Shown one piece after another: positions 28,996 through 38,860 of a DNA stretch of 64,000 nucleotides; within the stretch, counting starts at the first letter, position 1; the number at the start of each line of letters is the position of its first letter. Source of the stretch: Draconibacterium sp. GTDB taxonomy: Bacteria > Bacteroidota > Bacteroidia > Bacteroidales > Prolixibacteraceae. The translations under genes and the position numbers were made by a program. Below the pieces are notes generated by a model that had not been told where the DNA came from, did no database searches, and saw nothing but the letters and a program-made list of their open reading frames with translations. The stretch lies in assembly GCA_016705335.1 (NCBI GenBank), contig JADIYN010000019.1:1-64000 (forward strand), in the 5' to 3' direction.

Positions 28996-30038
28996 TTACT
29001 CCTCCCCTTGGGGAGGTTGGGAGGGGCTTATTCCCTTTGTCGATAACAACCCGCAGGCTGCATAAATATCCTGTCCGCGTGAGGCACGAATTGTGGTTAA
29101 AATCCCTTTTTGGTTGAGTTTTCCTTGAAATTTACAATGGTTTTTTCGTCAGGACTTTTAAGTGGTGTTCCCGGAACTGGGTGAAACCGAATTAAATTAA
29201 TCCTGCATTTCAATCCATCAAGTATTCGCGCCAGTTCTTTTACATGAGCTGGAGTATCATTCAATCCTTCAAATAAAATGTACTCAAAAGAAATCCGGCG
29301 CTGCCTGCCAAAATCCCAGCTCTTTATTTCATTTATCACATCTTCAATGGGGTAGGCAACCTGCACCGGCATCAGTTGTTGCCGCTCTTCATGAAATGGA
29401 GTGTGCAAACTTACTGCTAAATGGGCTTCGCTTTTTTCAAGAAAAGTCAGCATTCCCGGAATTATCCCGATTGTTGAAACGGTAATTCGACGCGGACTCA
29501 TGGCAAAACCCCAGTCGGAAGTTAGGATTTCGATGCTTTTCAGCACTTCTTCCAGGTTATCGAAAGGTTCGCCCATTCCCATGTAAACGATATTTGAAAC
29601 TTCCTCAGCTTCATCAATACTGCGGATTTGATTCACAATTTCACCGGCAGTTAACTGTCCCTGAAAACCTTGTTTGGCGGTGAAACAAAAAAGGCAGCCC
29701 ATTTTACAACCCACCTGCGAACTAACACAAATCGTCCGGCGGTCGCCTTCCGGAATCATTGCCGTTTCAATATATTTATGTTGGGTAGTGGGGAAAAGGT
29801 ATTTTTTTGTGCCGTCGATGCTTTCCTGAACTCTTGTGTGTGCGGTTAATCCGAATTCGTATTTTTCGTTTAGTAGTTCGCGGGTTTTTATCGAAAGATT
29901 TGTCATCTCGTCAATCGACGAAACGGGTTTTTTATATAACCAATCAGCAATTTGTTTGGCAGTGAATTTTGGCAAACCTAACTCACCGGTTATGTTTTGA
30001 ATTTCTGACAAAGTTTTCCCGAACAGCTTTTCTTTCAT
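28996..30038 (-). CDS. rlmN: 23S rRNA/tRNA (adenine-C2) methyltransferase RlmN (one break)
   Basis: Radical-SAM enzyme that methylates C2 of A2503 in 23S rRNA and A37 of tRNA. The ATG at 30038 is preferred over a TTG at 30056 that lies inside a -7 element. Motifs: GCKMGCLFCFTAKQGF (the [4Fe-4S] CxxxCxxC), EIVNQIR, NIVYMGMGEPFDNL, LAVSLHTP. The frame ends at 29097, but a 1-nt correction near 29130 continues KGILTTIRASRGQDIYAACG, which carries the second catalytic Cys, and then an odd tail ISPSQPPQGEE encoded by a dispersed palindrome. Total is about 345 residues, the family size. Without the correction the enzyme would lack the catalytic Cys, so a sequence error is the likelier reading. Confidence 0.92.
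29001..29028 (+). repeat. Dispersed GC-rich palindromic element, copy 3
   Basis: CCTCCCC-TT-GGGGAGG (29001-29016) followed by TTGGGAGGGGCT, the same design as the pair at 10271 and 10365. It lies within the 3' end of rlmN and encodes the last 10 or so residues of that protein. Confidence 0.75.
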
Positions 30039-30053
30039 CGTAATTATTTGGCG

Positions 30054-30061
30054 CAAAGATA
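30054..30061 (-). promoter_or_regulatory. Possible -7 element of rlmN
   Basis: TATCTTTG on the minus strand matches TAnnTTTG and its last three bases are the TTG that could be mistaken for a start codon. If used, the leader before the ATG at 30038 is only about 10 nt. No TTG lies at the right distance upstream. Confidence 0.35.
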
Positions 30062-30320
30062 AAAAAAGAAACTTTGACTTTAGAAATTCAGTTTCAACAT
30101 GAAAATGGAAACGGAATTTAGGAAGACAAAGATTCTTTTAGTAACTGAAAATAAGGAAACTTTTTTTAGAATTTTTTGACCTGAAGTTTAACTTGAACTT
30201 TTTTCGGGCAAACAATTAACCTTGGGTTCTTGTATTTTTCTTCTAAAGCTCGATTACCTGAATAATTTTAATAACATTAAAAACCAGAATCACCTTTGCT
30301 TATATAATTTTAAAGTTATT

Positions 30321-33300
30321 TTAATTTTTGATCCAGCTAATTTTCTTACTTACTTTTTGGGTTGAAGAATTGATGTAAACAATATAGGCTCCACTTTTAA
30401 GTCACCCATTTCAATTTCAGATGCTCCATCCCGTTGAAGCAGGCTATGCAATAATTTGCGTCCCAACATATCGTAAACCGTAATTTCAGCAATGTTCTCA
30501 GTATTGCCAATTACGTTCAGGGTATTAAACTGTGGACGTGGAATTATGGTATAATTAATTGCATTGGGATCAGGATTAATTAACGAAGATGCTGATTGAT
30601 TTGTATGGATAAAAAAGCGCCCTGTTCCTTCTGAATTTGATGAAACTGTAACTTTGTAGTAACTTCCTGCTTCAGTTAAATTGGTAAAGACTCTATTTAA
30701 ACGGTCTTCAAGAATAACAGGAATTGCCATGGGCAAATTCAGTGCTTCGGCACGGAATATCAATTCGGTGTTAGCCGGAGCATTCAATCCAACTGGGATA
30801 ACATAATCAAAATTATCTGATGGCAGGCACTGAATATCGAAATCAACTGTATTCGATTTATCGCCAACCAAGTGGGTGTAAATTGTAAAACTACTTTCTT
30901 CCAGTGTAAATCGGCCGGCATCGTATCCGGGATCAAGACCGGTTGTCATATCTTCGAGATACAAAATGTTTGTAGATGATATACCCTGGCTTTGTTCTGC
31001 AATTAATTTTATTGATGGTGAAGGCATTTCACCATCTTTTAATAGATTAACGGTTCTGTGGGTTTGCATAGCTTCAGTAAAATTTATTGTTGAACCGCCA
31101 TCAACTGAATATACAAAAAATGCCTGGCCAGGTTCTATGTAAGTTGGGCCTGATGAACTATTTACTGTATTGTATTTGCCGCTGGCTGCATCCCATATAT
31201 AAATTGCTTTGTAAGAATCATGTATGGCATCGGCATTAACTGATAAAAAGTTGATTAATGAATTAGCATTGATTGCTGATGGGAAGGGATTCCCAATCAG
31301 GTTCCAGGCATTGCCGGGTGATTTTGGAGATGTAATTGGAATACTTACATCACCTATGGCTAATGTGCCGGTAAAAGTTACATTTCCTTCTGAAGTCTTT
31401 AAAATCTCATAACCTTTACCTGGCGTAAAATGATCAGAATTTCTGTTGGTGGTATTTAAACTCCAGCTTGAATCAGAATTGTCATAAATAACAAGCCCCT
31501 GCAAATTATTATCTTCTGAATTTGTTGAACGAACTGCTAAATTTGAATTAATGAAATTTGAAATAGATTCTACTACCGGTGATGAAATCTGTTGACGTTT
31601 ATCAATTCCGGTCATATAATGCTGAACTGCAACAATTCCGTTAACAGTTAAATTACTTTGCCCAATTAACGAACCAGTACCAGTTGAGGTGCTTTCAATT
31701 GTAAGATTATTACATACTCCGCCTCTTGCAACAATTGGGTAATTTGTGAGCCCGGCAGGGATAATTACATTATAATTTACCGATGGTGTAATTGCCGGAG
31801 TCCAGTTTTCAGAAGTTTCCCAATCGCAGCTTTTCGAACCGTTCCAGGTAAGTTCACCCATGCCGGTGTTGAAGCTTACAACATTTCCATAGCTTGTGCC
31901 AATGCTGTTTGTGGCAAAAGTTTGAACATAATAATTTGTATTAGGCAACAGATTACTAATTGTTGTACTAAAAGAACCGGTTCCGCTTCCATTAAATATA
32001 CGGTTATCTCCAATACCGCTGATTTTAGAATTGGCATTGGTGGACGTTATTGAATATATGACACCTCTTGCACTAACAGTTGTTCCACCTTCAGTAACAA
32101 CAACGCCACCAATTGTAGCAGATATTCCTTCAGAAGATGAATTAGTTGTGGTACATACAGTTGGAACAGTTTTCGAAACTGCTCCATATTCGTAGGCTCC
32201 AACATCATATTTACCTACTCTGTCTAATCCGCGTTGGTCGGTGCGAAGCGTACTTACAACGCCATTTGTTAAGGCGTTACCAGCATTTATTGCAACACTA
32301 CCTGTCGCCAATTCCAGACATGGTGTTCCATTTGTTGGGTTATTATCCGACAGTGGAGGTGTTGAACATATTCCCCTTCCAAATAGGTTGGCTTGTTCTC
32401 CGGTAATCGTTCCAGCACCAATGAAATTCGGCGAATTATGGAATTCAACAATATTATAACCATTGTCGTAAGTCATTCCATCAAATGAATCATCATAATC
32501 TTCGGCAACAGTTGTTGTGCTTATGTTATTTGCCACAATACTGTTTTTAATATATACATCCCCATTGTGCGAATCACCTCCGGCGATACTAATTCCACCA
32601 CCTTCCAAAGTGCTTGTATTATCAACAATTGTACAGCTGGTTATGTAATGTACTCCAAAAGCGACACTGATACCACCACCGTATGAAGCACCTGTGTTGT
32701 TGCAAACTGTTGAATTTGAGATATTAATTCCATAAGTTGTACCGGCACCTTCCTGCGCATCAATAGCTCCACCTGCGTTGACTGTTCCATTATTAAATGA
32801 ATTGTCAGAAATAGTTGAGTTTGTAATACACAGATTGCTGTTCAGTGATTCTATTGCAAAACCCTGACGGGCGCTATTGTGATGGATGTAACAATTTAAT
32901 ACATTTACATTGCTGTAACAGCCAATTGTAATTCCACCACCATCATTTGTTCCGCTTATGTATCCGTATCTTATTTCTAAATTTTTAAATGTAACTGTTG
33001 AACCTGGAGAAATTGTAAACACCCTGCTTTTGTTATCTCCTGATTTTGTTGCTGCCTGAACAATAGCCAACTTATTTCCAAAACCTTCTATTGTTATATT
33101 CTTTGAAATGGTAAAACCTGTAATTGTGTCATCTCCCATTTCATCGATATTTGTCCATGTAAATGTTCCTGTTAAAACCATTGTACCTTCAGAAGGTACC
33201 ATTACGTATCCTTTTGTAAATGTTTTAAATGGATTTCTGAAAGATCCATCGCCTGAAATATCATTTCCTGTGTAACTGTTAACATTTACAATTTGAGTAA

Positions 33301-33370
33301 ACCCATGAACTGTAATCAGCAACATACAAATGATGGAAAGTACGATTTTAAAAAACATTATAGTTTTCAT
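30321..33370 (-). CDS. Large T9SS-secreted surface protein with right-handed beta-helix
   Basis: About 1015 residues from ATG at 33370 (signal peptide ending TVHGFTQ). Residues about 30-400 form a parallel beta-helix of the choice-of-anchor Q/pectate-lyase type (GGGITIGCYSNVNVLNCYIH, SNSTVCNNTGASYGGGISVA, DQRGLDRVGKYDVGAYEYG). A fibronectin-like module follows (LLPNTNYYVQTFATNSIGTS), then a module with LTWNGSKSCDWETSENWTP, and a C-terminal beta-sandwich region. The printed frame stops at 30350, but one missing A near 30405 restores DLKSGAYIVYINSSTQKVSK and KISWIKN with TAA at 30321-30323, a typical type A sorting tail. The protein is therefore exported by type 9 secretion and is probably cell-surface bound. 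Its ligand is unknown; no carbohydrate-active catalytic residues were recognised. Confidence 0.85.
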
Positions 33371-33822
33371 AATGCCATGATTTAGTATATTTTGATTAAA
33401 TTTTGATGCAACCTCCCTGAATATTTTCCAAGTTAGTTGACGACCCATATATTATATGATAAAAATAGGCAGACAATCAGTATAGATTGTTCTTTTGTTT
33501 GCTGAATATAAAGGTAAATATTACTGATTTTGGGGGTGCAAAAAACTGATTTTGCAGAGGACCCAGGTATGCAGAATTAATTTTTAATGAAAAAATAAAT
33601 AAAACCAACGATCAAATCAATTAATATTTATTATGATATATTCAATTCAGAAGTATCAGATTACTAAATATTTCTGCATTTAAACTGAAGAATTTAAATA
33701 GGAAATAACTTATAAAATCAATAACGATTTTATAAAACCGAGAATTACTTTTTGCTGAATTAAAACAATTTTAGATGAGTAAAATTTAATTTACAAACAT
33801 GAAAATTTGATATGCTCGGGCT
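33371..33822. other. Intergenic region between the surface-protein and amidase genes
   Basis: 450 nt, AT-rich. An in-frame upstream ATG at 33448 could extend the surface protein by 26 residues, but these are not signal-peptide-like. I see no further gene, hairpin terminator or convincing TTG/TAnnTTTG pair. Confidence 0.5.
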
Positions 33823-35427
33823 TTATTCAATCAATGTTTTCGAAAATCCCGGCGTTTTTCTGTGTTTTGTCGCCTGCTCAAAAACGTAGGCAATTTTAAG
33901 TAAAGTTGGTTCACTCCAGGCTTTTCCAAAGAATGAAATTCCAACCGGTAATCCATGAACATAACCCATTGGAACAGTAATATTTGGATAACCGGAAATA
34001 GCTGCGGGTGATGAACTTCCGCCGCTGAAATGATCGCCATTTAACCAGTCGATCGTCCAGGCCGGGCCATTGGTTTGTGCAATAATTGCATCCAATCGGT
34101 TGTCTTCCATCACTTTGTGGATACCTTCTTTACCTGCAAACAATTTTGAATTCTTGAGTGCTTCGAGATATTCTTCCGAAGTAAGATCACCTTTTTTCTG
34201 AGCTTCTTCAAAAATTTCCTGATTGAACCACGGCATTTCACGTGCAGCATTGTTTTTATTGAATTCGATAATTTCTTCAAGGGATTTTACTTTTGCATTT
34301 GGATGTTCTGCAAGGTATTTATTCAAATCAGCTTTAAACTCGTACAGCAATACCTGGTAAGATGGATTACCCCATTTTTGGTTATTTTCAAATTTTACGT
34401 CTTCAATTATTTCGGCTCCATTTTTCTTTAAAACCTCAACAGCCTGTTTGAAAAGTGCATCCACTTTTGCATGAAAACCAATCATTTGCGAAGCAATTCC
34501 AATTCTTATTCCACTCAAATCTACCGAATTAAGAAATTGAGTGTAATCACTGAATATTTCTCCTTTTTCTATGTGTGTTTCAGCATCATCAGGGTCAAAT
34601 TCAGCCAAAGCACCGAGCAAAATTGCCGCATCTCGTACAGTTCGCGCCATTGGCCCGGCTGTGTCCTGGCTGTGTGCAATTGGAATAATTCCACTTCGGC
34701 TCCACAAACCAAGAGTTGGTTTTATACCCACTACACCGTTTATTCCCGAGGGACAAACAATCGAACCGTTGGTTTCGGTTCCAATGCCAAGCGCGCACAA
34801 ATTTGCTGAAACTGCTGCACCTGTACCTGAGCTGGACCCGCACGGACTTCTGTCTAAACAATACGGATTACGCACTTGACCACCGCGCCCGCTCCAGCCA
34901 CTCGAAGAATTGTCGGATCGGAAATTGGCCCACTCGCTCAGATTTGTTTTTCCCAGAATTACGGCTCCTGCTTCGCGTAGTTTTTTGATAATGAAAGCAT
35001 CCCGGAGACCGATATTTCCTTCCAAAGCCAGCGAACCAGCAGTAGTTTGCATTTTATCACCTGTGTCAATATTGTCTTTAAAAAGTATTGGAATTCCGTG
35101 AAGAGATCCACGAATATTTCCTTCCTTCCGCTCTTCATCCATATGTTTTGCAATTTCCAATGCATCGGGATTCAGTTCGATAACTGATTTCAAAACCGGA
35201 TCGACCAACTTTATTCTATCTAAATATTTTTGGCAAATCTCAACCGAACTCAATTCACCGGCTTTCATTTTTTGTTGCAACTCATCAATTGTTATTTCAT
35301 TGAATTCGAATTCAGAATAATCAGTTTCAGTTTTCGTTTCATCCTTAACAGTACAGGCTGCGAAACCTGAAACAGCAAGTGCAGAACTGCTTAATACGGT
35401 TGTTTTGAAGAAGGTGCGACGTTTCAT
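33823..35427 (-). CDS. Amidase-signature family enzyme, exported (Tat) lipoprotein
   Basis: 534 residues. The start MKRRTFFKTTVLSSSALAVS is a twin-arginine signal, and GFAAC gives a lipobox Cys at residue 25. The amidase-signature catalytic triad is complete: Lys117 in IPILFKDNID, Ser198 in SPCGSSSGT and Ser222 in ETNGSIVCPSG, with the Ser198-Ser222 spacing equal to that of fatty acid amide hydrolase. It hydrolyses a C-N amide bond of an unidentified substrate in the periplasm. The usual gatB/gatC neighbours are absent, so it is not GatA. Frame intact; it is a single gene transcribed leftward with a 140-nt spacer from the Bax-inhibitor gene. Confidence 0.9.
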   Translation of the reverse strand: MKRRTFFKTTVLSSSALAVSGFAACTVKDETKTETDYSEFEFNEITIDELQQKMKAGELSSVEICQKYLDRIKLVDPVLKSVIELNPDALEIAKHMDEERKEGNIRGSLHGIPILFKDNIDTGDKMQTTAGSLALEGNIGLRDAFIIKKLREAGAVILGKTNLSEWANFRSDNSSSGWSGRGGQVRNPYCLDRSPCGSSSGTGAAVSANLCALGIGTETNGSIVCPSGINGVVGIKPTLGLWSRSGIIPIAHSQDTAGPMARTVRDAAILLGALAEFDPDDAETHIEKGEIFSDYTQFLNSVDLSGIRIGIASQMIGFHAKVDALFKQAVEVLKKNGAEIIEDVKFENNQKWGNPSYQVLLYEFKADLNKYLAEHPNAKVKSLEEIIEFNKNNAAREMPWFNQEIFEEAQKKGDLTSEEYLEALKNSKLFAGKEGIHKVMEDNRLDAIIAQTNGPAWTIDWLNGDHFSGGSSSPAAISGYPNITVPMGYVHGLPVGISFFGKAWSEPTLLKIAYVFEQATKHRKTPGFSKTLIE

Positions 35428-35532
35428 ATTTTAGTTGTTTAGATTTTTTTACATGAGTTAAGTATCAGTGAAAATACCAAAAATTAATATCGTTTGTACT
35501 TTTTTATAATTGCATGCACTTAAAGAAATAAA

Positions 35533-35573
35533 AAAAAGCAATGAAACATAATTATTTTGTTTCATTGCTTTTT
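35533..35573. terminator. Strong bidirectional terminator after the Bax-inhibitor gene
   Basis: AAAAAGCAATGAAACA (35533-35548) pairs with TGTTTCATTGCTTTTT (35558-35573) around a 9-nt loop. It touches the TAA of the leftward Bax-inhibitor gene and is followed by a T-run on the minus strand. Confidence 0.9.
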
Positions 35574-36279
35574 AGTTAATTAACCATTTCCGAAAATCAA
35601 AATTTGGGAAAAAGGGTTGAATTTTGCTTCTATTTAATCTCTGAGAAAAATCGAGAACTAAATTAAATGCTGCAATGGCAACAACCAAAAGACTAAAACC
35701 TATACTAAAATTGCTGTTTCCGTGAAGGAAAGAAAATTCCATCCCAAAAAATCCACCAATAAAACTTACAAGGTAAACAACTGCAATTCCGGCTGTGGCT
35801 GCAAAAATGCCCATTTTAAGTTTTTCTGTTACCTTGATTATTCCGGAGCGGTATAAAAAGAGCATTGCAAAAAATACAGCTAATGTTAAAGCTACTGCGC
35901 GCATTACAATACCAGGGTACATTGATTCGAAAATTGCAGAAAGTCCACCCAGTAAAAGACCTTCGAAAATAGCATAAATGGGTGCGGAAATACCTGAACT
36001 TTGCGGACGGAAAGCAGTTACAATTGCGGTTATCAATCCGCCAATTCCACCTGCAATTACCCAAGGCATAACTGCGGCGGCGCCATTTTCAGGATTTACT
36101 GCAAGAGCTGCGAAAAATTTGTTCCATGTAAATATTGCCGCTGCAATTACAATTAAAAGCATCAACCCGGTCTTATTCATTGTTCCGTTAATGGTCATTG
36201 CTTCCGAAGAAAAACTGTAATCCTTTTGGAAAACGTTTTCTTTCATTATCGGATTTGAGGATTTTGTCAAATTTATCAT
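35572..36279 (-). CDS. Bax inhibitor-1/YccA-type membrane protein, shortened C-terminus
   Basis: 235 residues. Six hydrophobic segments; family motifs YAIFEGLLLGGLSAIFE and AATAGIAVVYLVSFIGGFFG are present. Relatives of this type end with an extra segment containing an acidic loop, a conserved MEWY-like motif and a last TM helix after FNLVLDF. Here, after FNLVLDF, the chain reads SQRLNRSKIQPFFPNF and stops; all three frames downstream lack the missing part, and a strong terminator follows at once. So this looks like a true shortening rather than a single indel. It probably removes the last helix or two. Function of the family in bacteria is unclear (ion leak or protease control). Confidence 0.8.
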   Translation of the reverse strand: MINLTKSSNPIMKENVFQKDYSFSSEAMTINGTMNKTGLMLLIVIAAAIFTWNKFFAALAVNPENGAAAVMPWVIAGGIGGLITAIVTAFRPQSSGISAPIYAIFEGLLLGGLSAIFESMYPGIVMRAVALTLAVFFAMLFLYRSGIIKVTEKLKMGIFAATAGIAVVYLVSFIGGFFGMEFSFLHGNSNFSIGFSLLVVAIAAFNLVLDFSQRLNRSKIQPFFPNFDFRKWLIN

Positions 36280-36388
36280 CTCATTTAAAATTAATTGTTC
36301 AACATTAAGTTTCTAAAATTGTGTTTTGGTTTAAACAAAAAACCTGCCGCTTAAGTTTACATGACAAGATTGCAGAAGAGCAACATTA

Positions 36389-36416
36389 GTTTAAAGTTCA
36401 GAGTTTAAAGTTCAAA
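36389..36416. repeat. Heptanucleotide-period array, locus 1
   Basis: Four consecutive 7-nt units: GTTTAAA GTTCAGA and GTTTAAA GTTCAAA. The word AGTTTAAAGTTCA occurs twice here and once at 40130-40142. The array overlaps the stop codon of the DNA alkylation repair gene (36412). Confidence 0.7.
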
Positions 36417-37140
36417 GGGAAAAAATTAGTTTATCTGGCCTTTTAATTGCATCCTTAAAATAATCGCTTGTCAGTTCTTCAAAAAGTTCTTCTCCTAATT
36501 TCGAAGCATTTTCGGAGTCGCTTAACTGAAGGGTTTGGCTTAATTCGATGGTTTGCTGATGCAAATATTCCGAACGTTTTCCAAGTGCCAGAATAGTTCG
36601 GTAAAAAACAGTGTTTAAAGTGTTGTCTTTAGCCAAAGTTGGCAGTTCTTCAAAAAAGGGATCAAACATTTCGTCAATTGCCGTTTTATCAGTCATTGCC
36701 AACCGGCCAATTAAATGAACCCCTGTAAAGCGCATGATATGTTTTTTTCCACGGCACCATTCCATCGCTTTTATAAATGCGAATTTTGTTTTTACCCAAA
36801 GATTTGCCGATGCCTGTTCTGCAATCTCGGTGTTTTCAAAGGTTTTTGTCCAGAAATCAACTTGTTCTTCGCTGACCAGTTTGGGGTCGTCAATCAATGT
36901 TGCCAAAATCATTGTTTCGCGCCATTGTTTGTTCCAAAGTTTCAAAGCCAGCAAATGATCGGGTTCAAACTGTAAGGCAATTTCACGCAATTCGATTATT
37001 GAAACACCCCAGTTCAATTTATACCGGATTCCACTTTGTTTCATTAAATCAGACACTTCGCCACTTTTCCGCAATTTTATCAACTTTAAAATTTGCTGAA
37101 GGTTCTTTTCTGTGTCAGGGTTATCGAGAATAAAATCCAT
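36412..37140 (-). CDS. DNA alkylation repair (AlkD-like HEAT-repeat) protein
   Basis: 242 residues, all-helical with repeated amphipathic helix pairs typical of the AlkC/AlkD HEAT-like fold. Recognisable parts are KQSGIRYKLNWGVSIIELRE near the start and DHLLALKLWNKQWRETMILA, DFWTKTFENTEIAEQASANL, then CRGKKHIMRFTGVHLIGRLA. Members excise 3- and 7-alkylpurines without flipping the base. Key Trp/Asp residues of the base-binding cleft (for example in KLWNKQWRE) are plausible, but I cannot align them. The frame is intact. It is transcribed leftward and separated from the flippase by about 140 nt with no clear shared promoter. Confidence 0.8.
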   Translation of the reverse strand: MDFILDNPDTEKNLQQILKLIKLRKSGEVSDLMKQSGIRYKLNWGVSIIELREIALQFEPDHLLALKLWNKQWRETMILATLIDDPKLVSEEQVDFWTKTFENTEIAEQASANLWVKTKFAFIKAMEWCRGKKHIMRFTGVHLIGRLAMTDKTAIDEMFDPFFEELPTLAKDNTLNTVFYRTILALGKRSEYLHQQTIELSQTLQLSDSENASKLGEELFEELTSDYFKDAIKRPDKLIFSL

Positions 37141-37283
37141 TTTTTAAGATATGAGATTATTAGATTAGAGTATCAAGATTGACGCCAATTATAAAACAAA
37201 TTCAACTAATGCAAAAATTAATATAATGGTTAATGAGTAAATTGTATAAATTTTTAATGGAATATATTCGTTTACACTAACAT

Positions 37284-38486
37284 TCATTTTCTTTTAACCT
37301 CAATTGACAGATATATTTGTTCAAAAAGGTAAGCGATGAAAGTGGCATAAGCAATGCCGCTAATCCCAAAAAACTGCACAAGTATCAAACTCAATGAAAC
37401 ATTAACAATTAATTCAAGAAGTGCTGCAGTCATTATTGGTTTCATAATTTTCAGACCGTTTAACAAAGTTTGGGGTAACAATAATCTGCTGATTATAATT
37501 AAAAGATAGATGTTGAAAATAGTCGCGCTTTCAGCAAATTTTGGGTTAAAAATGATGGGAAAAACCGAATGTGTTACTAATAACATAACTGCAGTAAGGG
37601 GGAAAAGAAAGTGGGAAAGCCGCGTTACACTTTGTTTTAGTTTTTGCAGGTTTAACCTGAGTTGGTTTTCGATGGCAAAATCTGGCAGCATCGCAGTACT
37701 TAAAGCATTTGCCAACAGCATTGCCAGCGGCAATTCGCGGGCACCGTAACGAAAAACAGCAAACGTTCCCTCATCGAAATACGATGTAACAATAAAACCA
37801 TCGACAAATTGTGCCGACCCACTTAAAAATGTTGCCAAAATAAGTGGTCCGCCAAGTTTCAAATGTTCTTTTACAAACGAATTGGAATAGTGGATTTCAC
37901 GATTTGAGATTAGAATAATTAATAGCCATACATAACGCAAAACAGACGACAAAACCAATCCTTTCAAAGCCATCGAAATTCCATGATCCATAATTGCCGG
38001 GAGAGTTACTAATATTAGTTGCACCGAAAATGAAACTACACTGTAAACTACAATTGCTACATTTTGCTTTTTTATGATATAATAATATTCGATCAGGTTT
38101 GCCGGAACACCAAAAACAATAAAAACCAGGAGCAGCCCTATTTCAGGAATATTTTTACCGTTTAACAGGAACTTTGAAAAAACTGGCTGCATTAAAAACA
38201 AAAAAACAGCCGCTAAAATGCTAAACAACTGAAGCACTACAAATGCGCTGAAAATGTGCGATTTAGTGTCTTTGTTTGTTGCTGAAACAGGTAGCAGCGC
38301 TTTTTGTAATCCGTTTAACCAAAAATAACTTACAGCACTGGCAATAAAAACAAAGGTTTCGTATTCACCAATTTCGGTTTGTGTAATTGCAGTTTTTGTA
38401 AAAACAACACCAATTAAAATTAATGTTGCATACCTCACCACCTGGTAAAACTGAAAAGCCGAGATTGAGTTTAATTTGTTTTTCAC
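37284..38486 (-). CDS. Polysaccharide flippase-like membrane protein (MOP superfamily)
   Basis: 400 residues and about 12 TM helices, consistent with Wzx-type oligosaccharide flippases, which move lipid-linked sugars across the cytoplasmic membrane. The N-terminal IGEYETFVFIASAVSYFWLN and GLQKALLPVSA, and the middle YGARELPLAMLLANALSTAM, follow the MOP pattern with paired Arg/Glu. The protein is slightly short of the usual 420-480 residues, but the ends look complete. No glycosyltransferase is next to it; the closest are at 0.6-3.5 kb. Upstream lies a 370-nt divergent region before the ACIII operon. Substrate unknown. Confidence 0.8.
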   Translation of the reverse strand: MKNKLNSISAFQFYQVVRYATLILIGVVFTKTAITQTEIGEYETFVFIASAVSYFWLNGLQKALLPVSATNKDTKSHIFSAFVVLQLFSILAAVFLFLMQPVFSKFLLNGKNIPEIGLLLVFIVFGVPANLIEYYYIIKKQNVAIVVYSVVSFSVQLILVTLPAIMDHGISMALKGLVLSSVLRYVWLLIILISNREIHYSNSFVKEHLKLGGPLILATFLSGSAQFVDGFIVTSYFDEGTFAVFRYGARELPLAMLLANALSTAMLPDFAIENQLRLNLQKLKQSVTRLSHFLFPLTAVMLLVTHSVFPIIFNPKFAESATIFNIYLLIIISRLLLPQTLLNGLKIMKPIMTAALLELIVNVSLSLILVQFFGISGIAYATFIAYLFEQIYLSIEVKRK

Positions 38487-38694
38487 GTTTGTTTTTGAGT
38501 GGCGATAAAATTAGAAAAAAATGCTTCCTTTTCAGTGTTTTTTAAGTTTCCTGAAAAAATACCTTTCCTGAGAATTTTATAAGGCAATAAGCAACAATCT
38601 TTCCCAATGTACCGCTTTCCTTTTGGTTTTTTATTCTCCTTATTTCTTAAAATCAAATCGTTACTTAAATTCAGTAACAATATTTATATAAACA

Positions 38695-38724
38695 TTTGTC
38701 GGTAATTCTCTATAAATATTTTTG
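38695..38724 (+). promoter_or_regulatory. Candidate promoter for the ACIII operon
   Basis: TTTG at 38695-38698 and TATTTTTG at 38717-38724 are 18 nt apart, close to consensus. This lies 137 nt before the actA ATG at 38861, inside a 370-nt divergent region (38487-38860) that otherwise holds only a weak 65-codon ORF on the minus strand. Confidence 0.4.
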
Positions 38725-38860
38725 AATGAAAGCATTACAAATCAACGCTGTCAATATTTTCTGGTTTTTTTTGCCTAAATTGAGAAACCTTTTACTTGTA
38801 ACGTTTGTTAAAAGAGTGATTTTATAAAAAACCTTTGTGTTTATTACTAAACTGAACAGT

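Noticed and set aside
10271..29028. Insertion sequences or a CRISPR array at the GC-rich palindromes
   Set aside because: The elements are about 30 nt, isolated, have no transposase nearby and are not regularly spaced.
38483..38680. 65-codon minus-strand ORF overlapping the flippase start by 4 nt
   Set aside because: Lys/Asn-rich composition, no recognisable domain or signal, and it covers an intergenic region with the ACIII operon promoter. The ATGA-like overlap alone is weak evidence.
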